Assembly (NCBI RefSeq): GCF_027595985.1
Contig: NC_073302.1
Span: 218,990,354-219,054,353, forward strand
Direction: 5' to 3'
From: Sorex araneus
Lineage: Eukaryota > Chordata > Mammalia > Eulipotyphla > Soricidae
DNA length: 64,000 nucleotides
The notes below the pieces were generated by a model, which saw only the letters and a program-made list of their open reading frames with translations, had not been told where the DNA came from and made no database searches. The stretch's first letter is position 1, and every line of letters begins with the position of its first letter. Shown here piece after piece: positions 1 through 12,963 of this stretch. The translations under genes and the position numbers were made by a program.

Positions 1-86
1 TATTGAACACAGTACATGCCAAAAAATTAGCATTAATTATCTAAAATCTTCCCTAAAAGTAACAGGATTAAATTAAAAATTTTTTC

Positions 87-262
87 TAGACCCAGAGAGA
101 CAGAACAATGGTTAAGGTGCTTGCCTTGCACAAGGCCAACCCACGTTTGATCTCTTGACATCCCCTATGGTTCCCTGAGCAATGCCAGAAGTGGTTCATG
201 AATAGAGAGCCAGGAGAAACCTCTGAGCATCTCCAGGTATAGCCCAAGAACAAACAAAAAAT
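87..262 (+). mobile_element. diverged tRNA-type SINE (shrew SOR-like)
   Basis: The order matches the family: an 'agagagacagaacaatggttaagg' type head (seen here in diverged form), 'ttgccttgcacaaggccaac', a remnant B box, 'ttccctgagcaatgccagaa', then an A-rich end. Many substitutions mark it as old. Bases 263-590 hold no gene, only AT-rich sequence. Confidence 0.7.
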
Positions 263-589
263 TATAATTAAAAGATAGATAAATTGATTGTACAAAAGAC
301 CTTATAGCTAACTTCCTTAAGACCTCACAACTAGTAAATAAAGGAACTAAACACTAAAAATCTTTTCTAATATAATAAACTGCATTTTGCATGGCTAAGC
401 ACTACACTAAAAGATAAGTAAATTGTGCCCACATATGAACTACTATTAAAATGCAGCAATAAGGACATGAAATTATAAGTATACTTTATCATTATTCAAT
501 TAATAAAGTACGATTAAATGTAAGAAAACCTAGGTATGGATACATTTTTTGTAATCCTATAACCTCAAAAGATAGAGTCAGAAGTATGC

Positions 590-2530
590 AGAACATTGAA
601 AGAGGGAAATAATTACTGACAAAGAAATCAAAATGGTGGTTAAAAATCTCCATACAAAACCCCAAGTCCTGATGAGTTTACATATGAATTCTGACTAACT
701 TTCAAATGAAATCTTACTACTTCCTATCCTTCTCACACTCTTTCAGAAAGTTAAAGAACCAAGAATCCTCCCTTTTTTTTTTTAGGCCAATATTACCCTG
801 CTACCAAAAAATGAAAAAAAAGACAGTGATGTCATTAAGAAAGAAATATAGAGACCAATACCTCTGATGAACATAGATGCAAAGAGCCACAACAAATTCT
901 TAGTGAACTGAGTCTAACAATACATTACAAGGATCACACTCTATAATGAAATTAATTTATCCCACAAATATATAGTTACAAATAGCCAGTGCAACACAAA
1001 AAAATCAATTCAAGGAAACATAAAACGATGCACATGTAAACAGATGCAGAGAAAAAATTTAAAAATCTAACACCCATAACCAAAATCCTCAACAAAATAG
1101 TGAGCGATAAGATAAATTTTCCTCAATATAGTGAAAACATTTTACCAAACCCACAGGTGTCACCACCCTCAATGTTGAAAAACTGAAGCCCTTTCCTATA
1201 AGACCAGAAACAAAGACAACAATGACTACTCTCACAATTATTCAGCATAGTATTAGAAATCCTTACCATAGCAATTAGACAAGGAATAAATGTCAAGGAC
1301 ATCCATATTGGAAAATAAGTTGAGCTACCACTATTTGCAGATAAAATATTATACCAAAAATACTAAGAACTTACCAAAAAAACATGGAAACAATAAACCT
1401 GTAAAGTGGTAGACCAGAAAAATCAGTGTTCTGAAATTCATGGCACATCTATATGTGTCCAATGAAGTAGATGGGAGAGATTTTTTAAATCTCATTTATA
1501 ATTATGCCAAAAAATCAACAATTTGGAAATCAACAAAGGAGGTAAACAACTTCTACAAGTAAAACTATAAGCCACTATTAATGGAAATAAAAGGAGACAC
1601 AAGGGAACAGAAAAATACCTCCTATTCAAGGATTGAAGGAATGAGTATAATTAAAATGACTATCCTATGCAAGCACTATATGGATTCAATTCAGTCTCCA
1701 TAAAACCACTCACTGAATTTCAAAAGATCAAATGCTATTAAAATATATATGTAATGATAAAACTCTCAGAACAGAAATTCTGGAAAAGTGAAGATGGGAG
1801 ATGTTTATTTTTACAAATTTACATTACACTATAAAGCTATACTAATCAAGATTGTGTGGTACTAGAATAAAGACAAATTCTTAGACCAACAGACTAGACT
1901 TGAGAACCCAAAGAGACATCACCAGTTACACAGACATTTCTCTTTGACAAAGTATCTAAGAGTATGGATATTCATGAAGCAAGGAAAAATTCAACAAGTT
2001 GTGCTGTGAAAACTGGCTAGCCACCCGGAAAAAAAAAAACTCAAGTCTCTATCTCACACAATGCACAAGGTAAATTCAAAGTAGATCAAAGACCTCTCTA
2101 TTAGACCCATATCCATGAATTACATTGAGAAAAGCCTTAGAAAAGCTCTCCATATTATTGACTCTAGTGCAAGACAATAACTCTATGGCACTGTCCAAGC
2201 AAGCAGATGGAAAAATAAACAAATATAACTACATCAAATTAAGAAGTATCTGCACTGCAAAAGAAACAATGCTAAAATAAAAAGATATCTAACAGACTGG
2301 GAGAAAATATTACCTCATCACATGTTTGACAAGGGAATAATATTTAAGATATGTAAAGTGCTTTAAAAAACTCAAAACTATAGCCCAATCAACCCATTAA
2401 AAAATAGGGAGAGAAGATGAACAGAAACTTCCTCAAAGAAGAAATACAGTTGGCCAATATGTTTACGAATAAATGCTCTACCTCAGTTAGCATTATGGAA
2501 GGCAAATCAAAACAATTAATAATCATTTGT
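590..2530 (+). mobile_element. ancient L1 fragment, ORF2-derived, sense on +
   Basis: The stretch aligns by eye with the L1 ORF2 reverse-transcriptase and C-terminal coding region: 'ctgatgaacatagatgcaaa' (~867), 'ctaatcaagattgtgtggta' (~1843), and near the end 'gatgaacagaaacttcctca' and 'ggcaaatcaaaacaatta'. No open frame survives; stops and indels are frequent throughout. It is an old, dead copy that stops where the next SINE begins. Confidence 0.75.
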
Positions 2531-2709
2531 GAGGTTGGAGTGATAGCACAGCAGATAAGGTGTTTGCCTTGCACATGGCCAACCCGGGTTCAATTCCCAG
2601 CATCCCATATGGTTCCCCGAGCACCTCCAGAAGTAATTCCTGAGTGCATGAGCCAGGAGTAACATCCTGTGCATCGCCAGATGTGACAAAAAAAGCAAAA
2701 AAAAAAAAA
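2531..2709 (+). mobile_element. SOR-like SINE
   Basis: Complete short-type SINE with a tRNA-like head ('tgatagcacagcagataagg', A-box-like), the B box 'gggttcaattcc', the body, the 'gatgtgacaaaaaaagc' end and an A tail. It sits inside the ancient L1 fragment. Confidence 0.9.
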
Positions 2710-3068
2710 TTCAAAATACAATCTTTTGTCACAAGGCTCCTTTCCTACTAAAATACACTACATCCCAGAATCTAACACAAAACCCAGTTCCTAAAAACAA
2801 GAGATTTTCCTCCTCTTGTTCAAATTTTACATCATTTCTCTATAAAAGTAATATTTGTGATAATGAATTCACTCCCAGGTATTTTTTCTTTCATTCATCC
2901 CACAAGCAAAGCAATTTATGGTAGAGGCAAAAGTAGCTTTTACCTTTACATTGTTTGGGGACAAAATCATTTCTCTAAGAGAATGTAGAATAAGAGCAGA
3001 AAATGTCTGTACTACATGAATTCTTAAGTATAAATGTAAGGTCAATTTTACAGAGAGAAAAGTGTTTT
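2710..3068. other. no gene seen
   Basis: AT-rich intergenic sequence; no ORF with family resemblance and no repeat that I recognise. Confidence 0.6.
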
Positions 3069-3225
3069 GATGGGGCTAGAGAGACGGTATAGTGTTTACT
3101 GACCTTGTCTTGTAAGTGGTCAATCCATATTCTATCCTTAGCGCTGCTTATAGTCCCGTGAGCACTGCTAGACATGATGAGTAAGTCCTGAGCACTGCTC
3201 TCAAAAAACAAAACAAAATAAAAAA
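3069..3225 (+). mobile_element. degenerate SOR-like SINE
   Basis: The head 'tggggctagagagacggtat', the middle 'cgtgagcactgct' and an A-rich end follow the SINE order with heavy divergence. Bases 3226-3600 hold nothing I recognise. Confidence 0.6.
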
Positions 3226-3599
3226 TGATCTGATATGAAACTGGTTTTTGGTGACCCCTCTCCAAAGTGAGGATTTTCCCTTCCACAAAGTCAAACTCTG
3301 CCATATTCATCAAAAGATGATTGATTGCTATGCTCTCACACGTATTACTTCAAAAACATGTGAAAGGGTAACCAACAGCACAGTATATTGGACAATTTCT
3401 ATTCATAAAATTCCAGGATTACGTAACTCTAATTCAGTTCTCAAAACTAATGGGAGACAAGATATAGAACCTGAGACAATTCCTTTCTCTTTATGGAGTA
3501 GGTTACCTAGAGCTGATTTGTAGCATTTCTAAAATAAATAGCCAGATTTCTATTGAATGTTTATTGGGTTATAATTCTACACATTTTAGGGTTAGCTTT

Positions 3600-5160
3600 G
3601 GCTTGTCCTTACTTTTCCTTCAGGGAACTTAGATTTATTGAGTTACACCCACCACATTGCTCCCAAGGCACACCCAATTCTAATCAGGCACCCCAGTCCT
3701 CTGTATCTTAAGCTCTTCTTCATGTTCTGCTTCCCCTATCTGTCAATCACTTATAGCCCCCAATCATTCCCTTTAACTTATAAAGTCAAATTCTTCTGAA
3801 GTCTCTGTATTTTGTACATGTAGCACTGCAGCACTGTCATCCCGTTGTCCATGGATTTGCTGGAGCGAGCACCAGTAACATCTCCATTGTGAGACTTGTT
3901 ACTGTTTTTGGCATATCGAATATACCATGGGTAGCTTTCCAGGCTCTGCCATGCAGGCAGGATACTCTCAGTAGCTTGCTGGGCTCTCCAAGAGGGACAG
4001 AGGAATCAAACCCTGGTCGGGGTCGGCCGCGTGCAAAACAAACGCCCTCCCCACTGTGCTATCGCTCCAGACCTTTGTACATGTAAATGAAAGATTATTT
4101 TTCTCTTTATTTTATGTCATTCGCCTAGTTTTTTAGTGCAATGTCCTTTTATGTAGACACACAAAGACAGTTAATGCTACACTTCTGTAACTTGGGAGTT
4201 CATTGGCTTCAAATAATATTTACTCCTGAGCATCTGTTATATTTACTTAACATAAGAATCAGTTGCCCTCAGCTCCTAACACCCCAAAAGGGTGTCCCAG
4301 CAAGGGACAAGAATGGGCCCAGGACGAGTCATAAGCTACACTGGTATTGAAAAGGGACAGAGTTAAAACTATAAAAGTATAATAAGTTAAGAGCACAGTC
4401 ATGAAACAAACTAATATGACCCAAAAAGAAGTGACTGAGTAACAACCCTGTTGGGGTTAGGAAAAACTAACCTGACCTGAGGACTGCAGTCTGAGAGATA
4501 TATAGTGAGATGTCCCCAGGAAGAGCCACCCTTTAAGCTTAATATATCTCTTACTGTATCTAAATATATAGTCTAAAATGACTAGAAATATTATTAAGAA
4601 GCAAATTAAAGATGACTGTTTAAATGAACTACTAGCTAAGGAAAGGAGAAAGCAATATACCCTGAGATGGAATTTCACCCTTTGGCAGATCACCTTATAG
4701 GGGTCTAGAGTGCTTAGCCCTTAGATGAGATTTTATAAATCTTGAGTAAATCTCCTAGAAGAACTTACCCTGAAGGAAAGGTTTTACATCTTTACAATAT
4801 CATAATTTTTTATGATAATGTTCAACCACACTTATGTGTAGTTGCTAACCCCAACCCTTCATGATTTCTCTGTAATCAAGGCCGTGAGACTTGAATAAAT
4901 AGCCACTGATTACCAACCAGCCTGGTGGCACCCGTTCCTTAGTTTGTCTGTCACCATTGGCCAGCTTGGGCATGGTGATCAGCCCCAAATGCAAAAGAGG
5001 ACCTTCAAGTCACTGCCTGCATAATGGTGACCCCACCCCCTACCACCCTCGAACAGCCACAAATGTTGAATCCTAGTCCCTGGGAACTTTCGCAGAACAT
5101 TTGCTTTTGATCAAGTTAGCTGGGTGATTCTGATGCACATTCACATAGGTTACAGTTTGT
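3600..5160 (+). mobile_element. ERV-type LTR, same family as the LTR at 14187-15437
   Basis: Bases ~4100-4480 align with ~14600-14970 of the second copy: 'gcaatgtycttt', 'ttgggagtt', 'cctaacaccccaaaaggg', 'aacctgacctgaggact'. The 3' part carries a polyadenylation signal at about 4894 ('cttgaataaatagcc') followed by CA-rich sequence. A SINE splits the element at 3823-4073. The left edge is uncertain because 3600-3810 matches only weakly. No coding sequence is present. Confidence 0.6.
3823..4073 (-). mobile_element. long-type SOR-related SINE with target-site duplication
   Basis: Minus orientation. The tRNA-like head lies at the right ('gtgctatcgctccag' reversed) and the tail at the left ('gcactgcagcactgtcatcc'). 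A perfect 12-bp duplication 'tttgtacatgta' flanks it at 3811-3822 and 4074-4085. This long subfamily shares the head of the short SINE but has a different ~170-bp body ending in 'gagcaacgggatgacagtg' on its own strand. Confidence 0.92.
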
Positions 5161-5189
5161 AGTGTTTTCTTTCAAAGAAATTGTCTTTA

Positions 5190-5602
5190 TGCTCCTTCAC
5201 TGTTGGTGGGAATGTCGACTGATCCAGCCTTTCTGGAAAACAATATGGACAGTCCTTCAAAAACTAGAAATTGAGCTTCCATATGACACCACAATACCAC
5301 TTCTGGGAATATATCCCAAGGATTCAAAAAAGCACAATAGAAATGACATGTGTACCTATATATTCATTGCAGCACTGTTCACAATAGCCAAAATATGGAA
5401 ACAACCCAAGTGCCCTAAAACAGATGACTGGTTAAAGAAACTTTGGTACATCTCCACAATGGAATACTATGCAGCTGTTAGGAGAGATGAAGTCATGAAA
5501 TTTGCTTATAAATGGATAAACATGGAGAGTATCATGTTAAGTGAAATGAGTCAGAAAGAGAGAGACAGATACAGAGGGACTGAACTCATTTGTGGAATAT
5601 AA
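5190..5602 (+). pseudogene. L1 ORF2 C-terminal fragment
   Basis: The frame is open for about 137 residues and matches the C-terminal region of L1 ORF2p. It starts with the Cys-rich 'LLHCWWEC' segment, followed by 'IPLLGIYPKDS', 'FIAALFTIAKIW', 'DDWLKKLWYISTMEYYAAV' and a stop at 5600-5602. Endonuclease and reverse transcriptase are absent, so no activity is possible. The open frame extends 5' into host flank (5162-5189), which is an accident of the insertion. Confidence 0.88.
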
Positions 5603-6085
5603 AGTAACATCACATGAGGCTGATACCCCAGGACAGTAGATACAAGGGCCAGGAGGATTGCCACATAGCTGGAAGACTGCTTCATGAGTGGAGGGGAGAA
5701 GGCAGATGGAATAGAGAAGGGATCACTAAGAAAATGATGGCTGGAGGAATCAGTCGGGATGGGAGATGCATGCCGAAAGTAGATAATGGACCAAACATGA
5801 TGACCTCTCAGTGTCTGTAATGCAAGCCATAGTGCCCCAAAAGTAGAGAGAGAGAGTATGGGGAATATTATCTGCCATAGAGGAATGTGGAGGGTGGGTA
5901 AGGGGGGCATATACCTGGGATATTGGTGGTGGGGAATGTGCACTGGTGAAGGGATGGGTGTTTGATCATTGTGAGATTGTAACCCAAACATGAAAGCTTG
6001 TAACTACTTCACGGTGATTTAATAAAATTTTTTTAATTGAATTAAAATTAAAAAAATAAAAATTTGATATCAGTGGAAGAAAAAA
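5190..6085 (+). mobile_element. 5'-truncated L1 insertion with 16-bp TSD
   Basis: 'aaagaaattgtcttta' occurs at 5174-5189 and 6086-6101, exactly flanking the element. It starts in the last part of ORF2, continues through a G-rich 3' UTR, and ends after 'gtgatttaataaaattt' with an A-rich tail. Structure and duplication are those of target-primed reverse transcription. Confidence 0.93.
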
Positions 6086-6101
6086 AAAGAAATTGTCTTT
6101 A

Positions 6102-6529
6102 ATATTTTAGAAAAGCATGAGCAAACTCACCATTCATTGTTTTGCTCTTTTCTGGTTTTAAAGTTAATCATAGCCTGCCCTCTAGGAGCTCCAGCTCTCA
6201 CCATCATCTAGAAGCCAGCAAGAAGCACCAGGTATGAGCTGCATGGTAAATCCCAAATCTGGAGGGACAAGGGAGAAGTGGGCTGGCCTTCCCCTCACCC
6301 CATGGGACACAGAGATGATGCCACATCCGCCCATCATCTACTTAAGCTCCCACGTGGCCACAATCCAGAGACACACACAGGAATCTCAGACACGAGCAAC
6401 CTGCAGCAGCAATTTCTTCAGACCCTAATTATTAAAATCTTAGAATTCCTAAAGTGCCACGTGACATTATATTATATCCATAACAAGCAATACAAAACAC
6501 ACTGTCTAGCAATTATATTTTTGGCAGAT
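6102..6529. other. no gene seen
   Basis: Unclassified sequence. An open frame from 6278 runs into the L1 tail below and resembles no protein. Confidence 0.5.
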
Positions 6530-6792
6530 ATAAGGGGAGGTAGGGCTGGTCTCGAAATATCAAAGGTGGCTAAAGTAGAGAAAGAATACCTTGTAAATTG
6601 TCTGCCACATAAGCAGTGGGAGGTATGGAAAGTGTGTGTGGTGGGGAAGGGAAATAATGGGGATTTTGGTGGTGGAAAATGTGCACTAGTAAAGGGATGG
6701 GTGTTGGATGATCATGTGATCGAAGTTCAAACATGAAATCTTTGCTACTGTATTTCATGGTGAATTAATAAAAATAAAAATAAATAAATAAC
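6530..6792 (+). mobile_element. L1 3' end fragment
   Basis: Shares with 5880-6050 the series 'gtctgccacata', 'gtggtggaaaatgtgcac', 'aagggatgggtgtt', 'catggtgaattaataaaa' and an A-rich tail. It contains 3' UTR only. Confidence 0.8.
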
Positions 6793-6869
6793 CATATTTA
6801 ATCATATGATCAATTTCTCCTTAGTTTTTTTTTTCTAGTGTGGAAGTTTGTCTCTTTCAAAAAACAGGA

Positions 6870-6984
6870 GGGAAGGAAGGAAGGAAGGAAGGAAGGAAGG
6901 AAGGAAGGAAGGAAGGAAGGAAGGAAGGAAGGAAGGAAGGAAGGAAGGAAGGAAGGAAGGAAGGAAGGAAGGAAGGAAGGAAGG
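6870..6984. repeat. (GGAA)n microsatellite
   Basis: About 28 uninterrupted GGAA units, decaying into G-rich sequence to ~7020. Because 4 is not a multiple of 3 and the unit has no stop, all three plus frames stay open as Lys-Glu-Gly-Arg repeats; these are not genes. Bases 7021-7829 hold no gene. Confidence 0.98.
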
Positions 6985-7829
6985 GTGGGAAGGAGGGTGG
7001 GAGGGAGGGGGGAGGGAGGAAATAATATATGCTACTTTTACAAGTAAACAGGAATTTGGTAGCTATTTAAACAATTACTGTATGAATTATGAAAATTTGA
7101 GTCAATTACTACTGCAGTTACTGGAGACATAAAGTAAGACATGTCCTCTGTTATTATTATATCATAAACATATGCAAGTTGCTGTAGAAATATAAAGTGT
7201 TACTATTGTCTTTTTTATCAAATGAGTTCAAACTAAATGGCAGTCTTCAATTTAGCTTGGACAAGTCAAGGACTTAAGAGCCAACACAGCCAAAATTGCA
7301 AGAAATAGCTAGTCCTACTAAAAAGTCATCTCTCCTTTTGGGTCTATATGAGAACTGGGGCTCCAGTATAAATTCTCAAAATAAAATATAGTCTCGTTAG
7401 TGTGGAGCATAGGCTCAGTAGAGTCCAGCTCTATGCCTATCCACATGCAGTTCAGGCATTAGACAGATGAGATTACTCTATGAACATAACAAATGATTTA
7501 AAATACTTATTCATGATGAATTAATTCCCCCGAGAGTAATCTCACACTTGGCTCACCCCTTGTCACAAATGACATATTTTAAAAACACTCTTTTATATAA
7601 AAAAACTCATATAACATTCCAAGGTGACTTGAATATTTTAAACTTCAAGCAGATGTGGAAGTGAAGGTTAATATTCCAGTGAGAGGATTATTTTTAAGAT
7701 GACTTAAAAATGTCTCACTGAATGTTAGGAAATTTTCACAATGAGATAAGATAATTTAGAAATTTTTATTATTTCATTATTTGGTCATTAGAAGAGAATA
7801 ACTTTGAAGTTTGTTTACATAATCCTAGA

Positions 7830-8085
7830 TTTTAAAAGTCTTTGGGGTGTGGGAAGAAAATTGATGGAGAGTAGTGAACACTGGTGAAGGGACTGGTGGT
7901 TGAACATTTTACACCTAAAACTTAATCATACATATATTTTTAGCTTTGTAGCACTGTAGCACTGTCGACCGATTTGCTCGACCCGGCACCTGTAACATCT
8001 CCATTGTGAGACTTGTTGCTACTGGTTTTGTAACTCTGTAATTCATGGTAATTCAATTAAAAAACAAAATAAAAATCGGAAAAAA
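7830..8085 (+). mobile_element. L1 3' end fragment containing a SINE piece
   Basis: 'gaacactggtgaagggactg' and 'tgtaactctgtaattcatgg' followed by an A-rich end are the L1 3' signature. They are separated by a SINE fragment at 7943-8021. Confidence 0.7.
7943..8021 (-). mobile_element. 5'-truncated long-type SINE fragment
   Basis: Only the 3' ~80 bp of the long SINE is present: 'gcactgtagcactgtcgacc', 'gatttgctcga', 'ctccattgtgagacttgttg'. It is nested in the L1 tail. Confidence 0.8.
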
Positions 8086-8181
8086 GTTACTAGATTTTCA
8101 AATGAGGAGGACTTCTTGGCAAATCTAAAGTTGTTAAAATTGAGTAATTAATTACATTGGGTTAGTTAATAACAGAAATGC

Positions 8182-8204
8182 TGTATATATATATATATAT
8201 ATAT
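8182..8204. repeat. (TA)n microsatellite
   Basis: A run of TA dinucleotides. Bases 8205-9054 hold no recognisable gene or repeat. Confidence 0.85.
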
Positions 8205-9054
8205 AAGAATTTTGCGTCAAAAATCATTCATAGCAGGATACACAAGGAAAACTCTCAGACATTTTCTAAGAGGTAAAGAGAAATAAAATGGGTCCTCCAA
8301 GAGATAGCAATGGAGCCACTAAAAATCTTGTCACAGAAACTGATGAAACTGATTAAGGTATATTTGGTTAGTGGTGTAAATACCAAGCAGAGAGCAGAAT
8401 GAGATTGAAATTGACTTTAATTCTCAGGAGTAATGTGAGACAAATTTTTCTCCACCATGCAAGCATTTTGTTTTCAGTATGGTTGAGGGAAGATCATGGT
8501 ACATATATACAGCTGTATCACCATTCTGTCTTTGGGTTACGAATAGAATTTACTCTCAATTTCACTCCAAAATCTTGGCCTCCGTCTATGTTTTCAAAAG
8601 CAAGTACACAAATTGATTTGAACCTTGAAATCTCCTCTTGCAACTCTAGATGTTATCAAAAATGAGATTTTCTCTTCCTCTGGGATTCAAAGGTTGCAAA
8701 GGCATTGTAAATTGTGATATGTCAGGTATCACCTTGCTACAACATAAAGAAAAATTTTCTGAGAGGGAATAAATTTTAACCCTGCTTTATCCTTCAAGTT
8801 TTCAGATTTATTTTAGACAAATACCATCTCCATCACATATAACTGAAGAAGACTTAGTAAAACAAATCATTGCTTTATTTCAATAATAAAGTTTCAACAG
8901 AGTAGCTAGAATGAATTATTGATAGTTGTTGAAGAATGAACCAAAATACAAAAGTAGTAAGCATATCTAACTCTTTAAAATTATATAATAAGTAAGCAAA
9001 TTCCTTTGGAGAAAACAAAAATTATGCTCTGAATTTTTAAAGAGCATCTTTCTC

Positions 9055-9278
9055 TTCTTTTTGTGGTGGTGGTACTGGGTGGGGGGGGGTGTCTGAAGTG
9101 AAGTTTGGGCCTCTCCTGGCGGTACTCAGGACTTAATACAAGCTCTGGTTTTGTGCTCAGAAAGTTCCTTTTGGGGGTGCTAAGAGGACTATACGAGGTG
9201 CAGGGCATGAAACCAGGGTCAACAACATGCAAGGCAAATGCTAAAGCCTGCATTATCTCTGCAGCTTCAAGAATGTTT
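9055..9278 (-). mobile_element. old SINE, minus orientation
   Basis: The minus-strand SINE order is visible: 'ggcggtactcaggact', 'gtgctcagaaagttcc', 'aaaccagggtcaacaacatg', 'caaggcaaatgctaaagcct', ending near 'tctctgcagc'. Confidence 0.65.
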
Positions 9279-10260
9279 TATTTAAGAAAAAAAATCTTTT
9301 AAATAAAAGGAATTGAGAATATTTACAAACTGGAAAGAATTTTATCAAAGTTGCAAGAAAGAATGGGGATTAGTATGATCACATTTATATTATCTCAAAA
9401 TGCTTTTGTGAAGGCAGAAACTTTTGATAGAAAGTTCTAGAACACTTTTCAGAGTGACAATCACCTTTCTCAGTATGATTAATGGAAACAATTTCACAAC
9501 TAAATGTTAACCGAAAAGAAAAATTGCAATTCAGGGAAAAGTGAAATATATTAAAGTGTCAAACTAAAAGCAACGGGTCCATAATTTTAAAAGCACTGTT
9601 TTATTGCTTAGTTTGCCTTTGATTTTCTAATTATTAGTGATGTTTTAAGTTTAGGAATCTAAACTTATCTAATAATTTACTTGTTCCAGAAAATAAGCAG
9701 CCATTTAATACAAATTTTTTAAGAGTATACAATATAAAAGGCTAAAAACTAAATATATAATATATATTAACACATATACATAAATATAGAATGGTACCTA
9801 TGTGAATTGTATAAAATACAATTATATGCAAGATATATGAGTAAAATAATAATTATTGAATATAAATAATTTATGTAGTTATTTTCCTTATTCCCTTTTT
9901 TCATGGTTTTTGAAACTTGTACTTCTGATTCTTTTCATAAGCTAAGTGTGACTTATTCAGAGTCAATCAAAACTGCCATTTTATAATTTTAAAATATATT
10001 TCACTATGCTAACAAATTCTATTTAATAATTCAAATTGGCTTGCTTTTATAAGTTTACATGGTATGTTTGAATGTATGTGTATATATGTATATATACGCA
10101 TACAATTCATTCATTTTATATCTGCCCTCTTCATCTCTTATTACCACATCCTGAATTTATCTCTGAATTTCCAAACTCTACTGTTGGATGAGTACTGGTC
10201 ATAGGATCATATGAACTAGAGGACTGTATGAATTAGAGCTCTTAAAATACTATCTCCCAA
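9279..10260. other. no gene seen
   Basis: Strongly AT-rich sequence with short TA tracts; no reading frame or repeat identified. Confidence 0.6.
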
Positions 10261-10275
10261 CCAATTCGAAAGGGT

Positions 10276-10522
10276 TGCACTGTTGCACTGTTGTCCCGTT
10301 GCTCATGGATTTGCTGGAATGGGCACCAGTAATGTCTCCATTGTGAGACTTGTTGTTACTGTTTTGGGCATATCGAATACACCACGTGTAGCTTGCCAGG
10401 CTCTGCTATGCTGGCGGGATACTCTCAATAGCTTGCCAGGCTCTCCAAAAGGGATAGAGGAATAAAACCTCGGTCGGCCACTTGCAAGGCAAACACCCTA
10501 CCTGCTGTGCTATTGCTCCAGT
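10276..10522 (-). mobile_element. long-type SINE with 15-bp TSD
   Basis: A perfect duplication 'ccaattcgaaagggt' lies at 10261-10275 and 10523-10537. The element runs tail ('tgcactgttgcactgttgtc') to head ('gtgctattgctccag') on the + strand, so it is inserted in minus orientation. Confidence 0.95.
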
Positions 10523-10537
10523 CCAATTCGAAAGGGT

Positions 10538-11879
10538 AGATGGTAGAATGAATTGTGTCCTGGTTGCTGGTTCAGCCACTGGAGAGGTCCTAGGTATTCT
10601 GTTATGAATACTCTGTCTAGTCTCTTATCAATCCGATGTCATTCTTTTCATAAAATATGCATGTCAGACTTTGTGAGCAAAAGACAGTCTAATGTGTATA
10701 AACATATATAATTCAATATATATGATTTATATATAATGTATAATACAGAATTTCAAAAAGATTCCAAGCACTTTTTATTCTAAAAAATGGACACACAGCA
10801 CAGCTGAGAGATTGGGCCAGGGGTCACTGAGGCAATGGCAGAAAGGAGCACACTCTGGTGAGGTGTGCTGTTGGCATGTTGTATGCATGGAGCCCTGTCA
10901 TTGGAGTGTTGTATGCATCTCCTGTCATTGATAGTGTGAATCATTTGTTTCAAATTAAAAAAAAATCATGGTGGGAAAAACATAACTGATTATAACAAAA
11001 ATATTTATAAAAGAAAGTGGTACCTAGGGTACATTATAAATAGAAATACAGATATTAGAGCACATAAAAGAATTTACTTAATGTATCTTTGAAAATTGGA
11101 TATACATAACTAACAGAACACAAAAACAAACTGAATTGGATGCCTAACACTCCATGCATGTTGTTTCGTAAAACTGCCATTGTTCAATGTACATTCATAT
11201 TCCTCAACTTGTATAGCACTAAGACAATATCAGTTAAATCATGAATCACTAGACTTGTTTTGGGAGGAATTAAAACAACTCCTTCAATATGATGAATATA
11301 AAAATGTGTATTAAATAGAATAAATGAATGTGGTTTTCTTGTTATTTTCAGCATTCTAATTTGTTAAAGATTGGGTGCTAATTATTTTCTAAAAATTTAG
11401 ATTTTGCCTGTAGCTAAGCAGGAAAAAAATAATTCATCTGTTTCATAGATGGGACACTTTCCACATATGTTAAATCCCTAAGGCAACGGTTTTTAGAAAG
11501 AATAACTTCTATAATTTAAATATTTAGGACTACTAAGCTGCTTTTCTTGACTAGCTATTTGGCAATTGATGGGTAATAGCTTCAAATATCAAAAATATGA
11601 GACTATAAACAGATTTAAATATTTGGCTAAATAGTATAGCTTAGACTATACTATATATGGCTATATATATGGCATATATATACTATATATATGGCACAAA
11701 GCAAACTTTGATCACATTCTATAGAAAGCCATTAAAAATTATTTCAATCCTTTGGCACAAATTAGACTTTTTTCCTTCTAATATTTCTTATTTGCATTTC
11801 TTTAATTTAATCTTTGCCAAATACTACAGTTAATGTCTGTCTTGATTACTTATTATTATTATTATTATTATTATGGTAG
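10538..11879. other. no gene seen; AT-rich with (ATT)n
   Basis: No coding potential. Bases 10776-10970 contain a moderately GC-rich patch ending in an A-run that may be an unclassified repeat tail. An (ATT)n tract lies at about 11851-11874. Confidence 0.5.
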
Positions 11880-12433
11880 CATTTTAATAGTGATATTGAT
11901 GCTATGATCTTGATATCCACAGTTCAAACCTCACCACCACCATTATCCCTAAGAATCTCTGCCAATAACCCAGTCTTGTCTCTAATTCACCTTATCCTTT
12001 CTATTCTAATTGGTATTCTGTTTGGTATTCCAAGACAAAAGGTTTGTCATTATTTGATGCTGACCAATCCCTGTTCTATTTCTCTATATACCACAGATGA
12101 GTGATGTCATATGCTATTTGCCATTCTCCTTCTGACTTATCTCACTTAATATAATGCCCATAAGTTCCATCCAAGTCTCAGAAATTGGCATGACTTCATT
12201 TTCTCTTAGTATTCTTGTGTGTGTATGTGTGTATCACAACTTGTTTATCCATTCATTTGCTATTGCACATTTGTGTTTCCATACCCTGGGTTCCATATCC
12301 ATCTTTACTAAATAACACCTCAATGAACAAAGATGTGCATAAATTTTTTATAAACAGTATTTTTGTGTTTGGGGATAGATGTCAAGAAGTGGAATAACTG
12401 GGTCATATAGAAACACTTATTTTTTGAGAAAGC
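11880..12433 (-). mobile_element. older L1, 3' part, minus orientation
   Basis: Reverse-strand L1 near the ORF2 3' end: 'gacttatctcacttaatata', 'cattcatttgctattg', 'gggatagatgtcaagaagtg', 'aactgggtcatatag'. It is interrupted by the younger L1 that follows; the break is marked by that element's duplication. Confidence 0.75.
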
Positions 12434-12963
12434 TAGATACAATTTTCTTTTTATTTTTAATTTTTCTTTTATTAGAGAATCACCGTGAGGTACAGTTACA
12501 GTTACTGACTTACAACTTTTTGTGCTTGTGTTTCAGTCATACAATGCTCAAGTACTCATCCTTCTACTAGTGCCCATTCTTCACCACCGATGATCCCAGT
12601 ATCCCTCTCACCCCCCATCCCACCCACCCCCACCCTACCCTGTCTCTGTGGCAGGGAATTCCCTTTTGTTCTCTCTCTCCTTTTGGGTGTTGTGGTTTGA
12701 AATACAGGTATTCAGTGGTCATCGCGTTTGATCCATAGTCCACTTTCAGTGCGCATTTCCCACCCCCAGCAGGTCCTCAAACCACACTTTACCTGGTGTT
12801 CCCTTCTCTATCTGAGCTGCCTTTTCCTCCAGTATGTGAGGCCAGCTTCCAAGCTATGGAGCCAACCTCCTGGTAATTATCTCTACAATTTTTGGGTGCT
12901 AGTCTCCCATTCTGTTATTTTATATTCCACAGATGAGTGCAATCTTTCTATGTCTGTCTCTTT

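Noticed and set aside
5551..5991. 146-codon minus-strand ORF
   Set aside because: Antisense of the L1 3' UTR; the same type of frame appears opposite other L1 ends.
6838..7047. Three overlapping plus-strand ORFs of Lys-Glu-Gly-Arg repeats
   Set aside because: They are translations of the GGAA microsatellite in all three frames; no stop is possible in the repeat.
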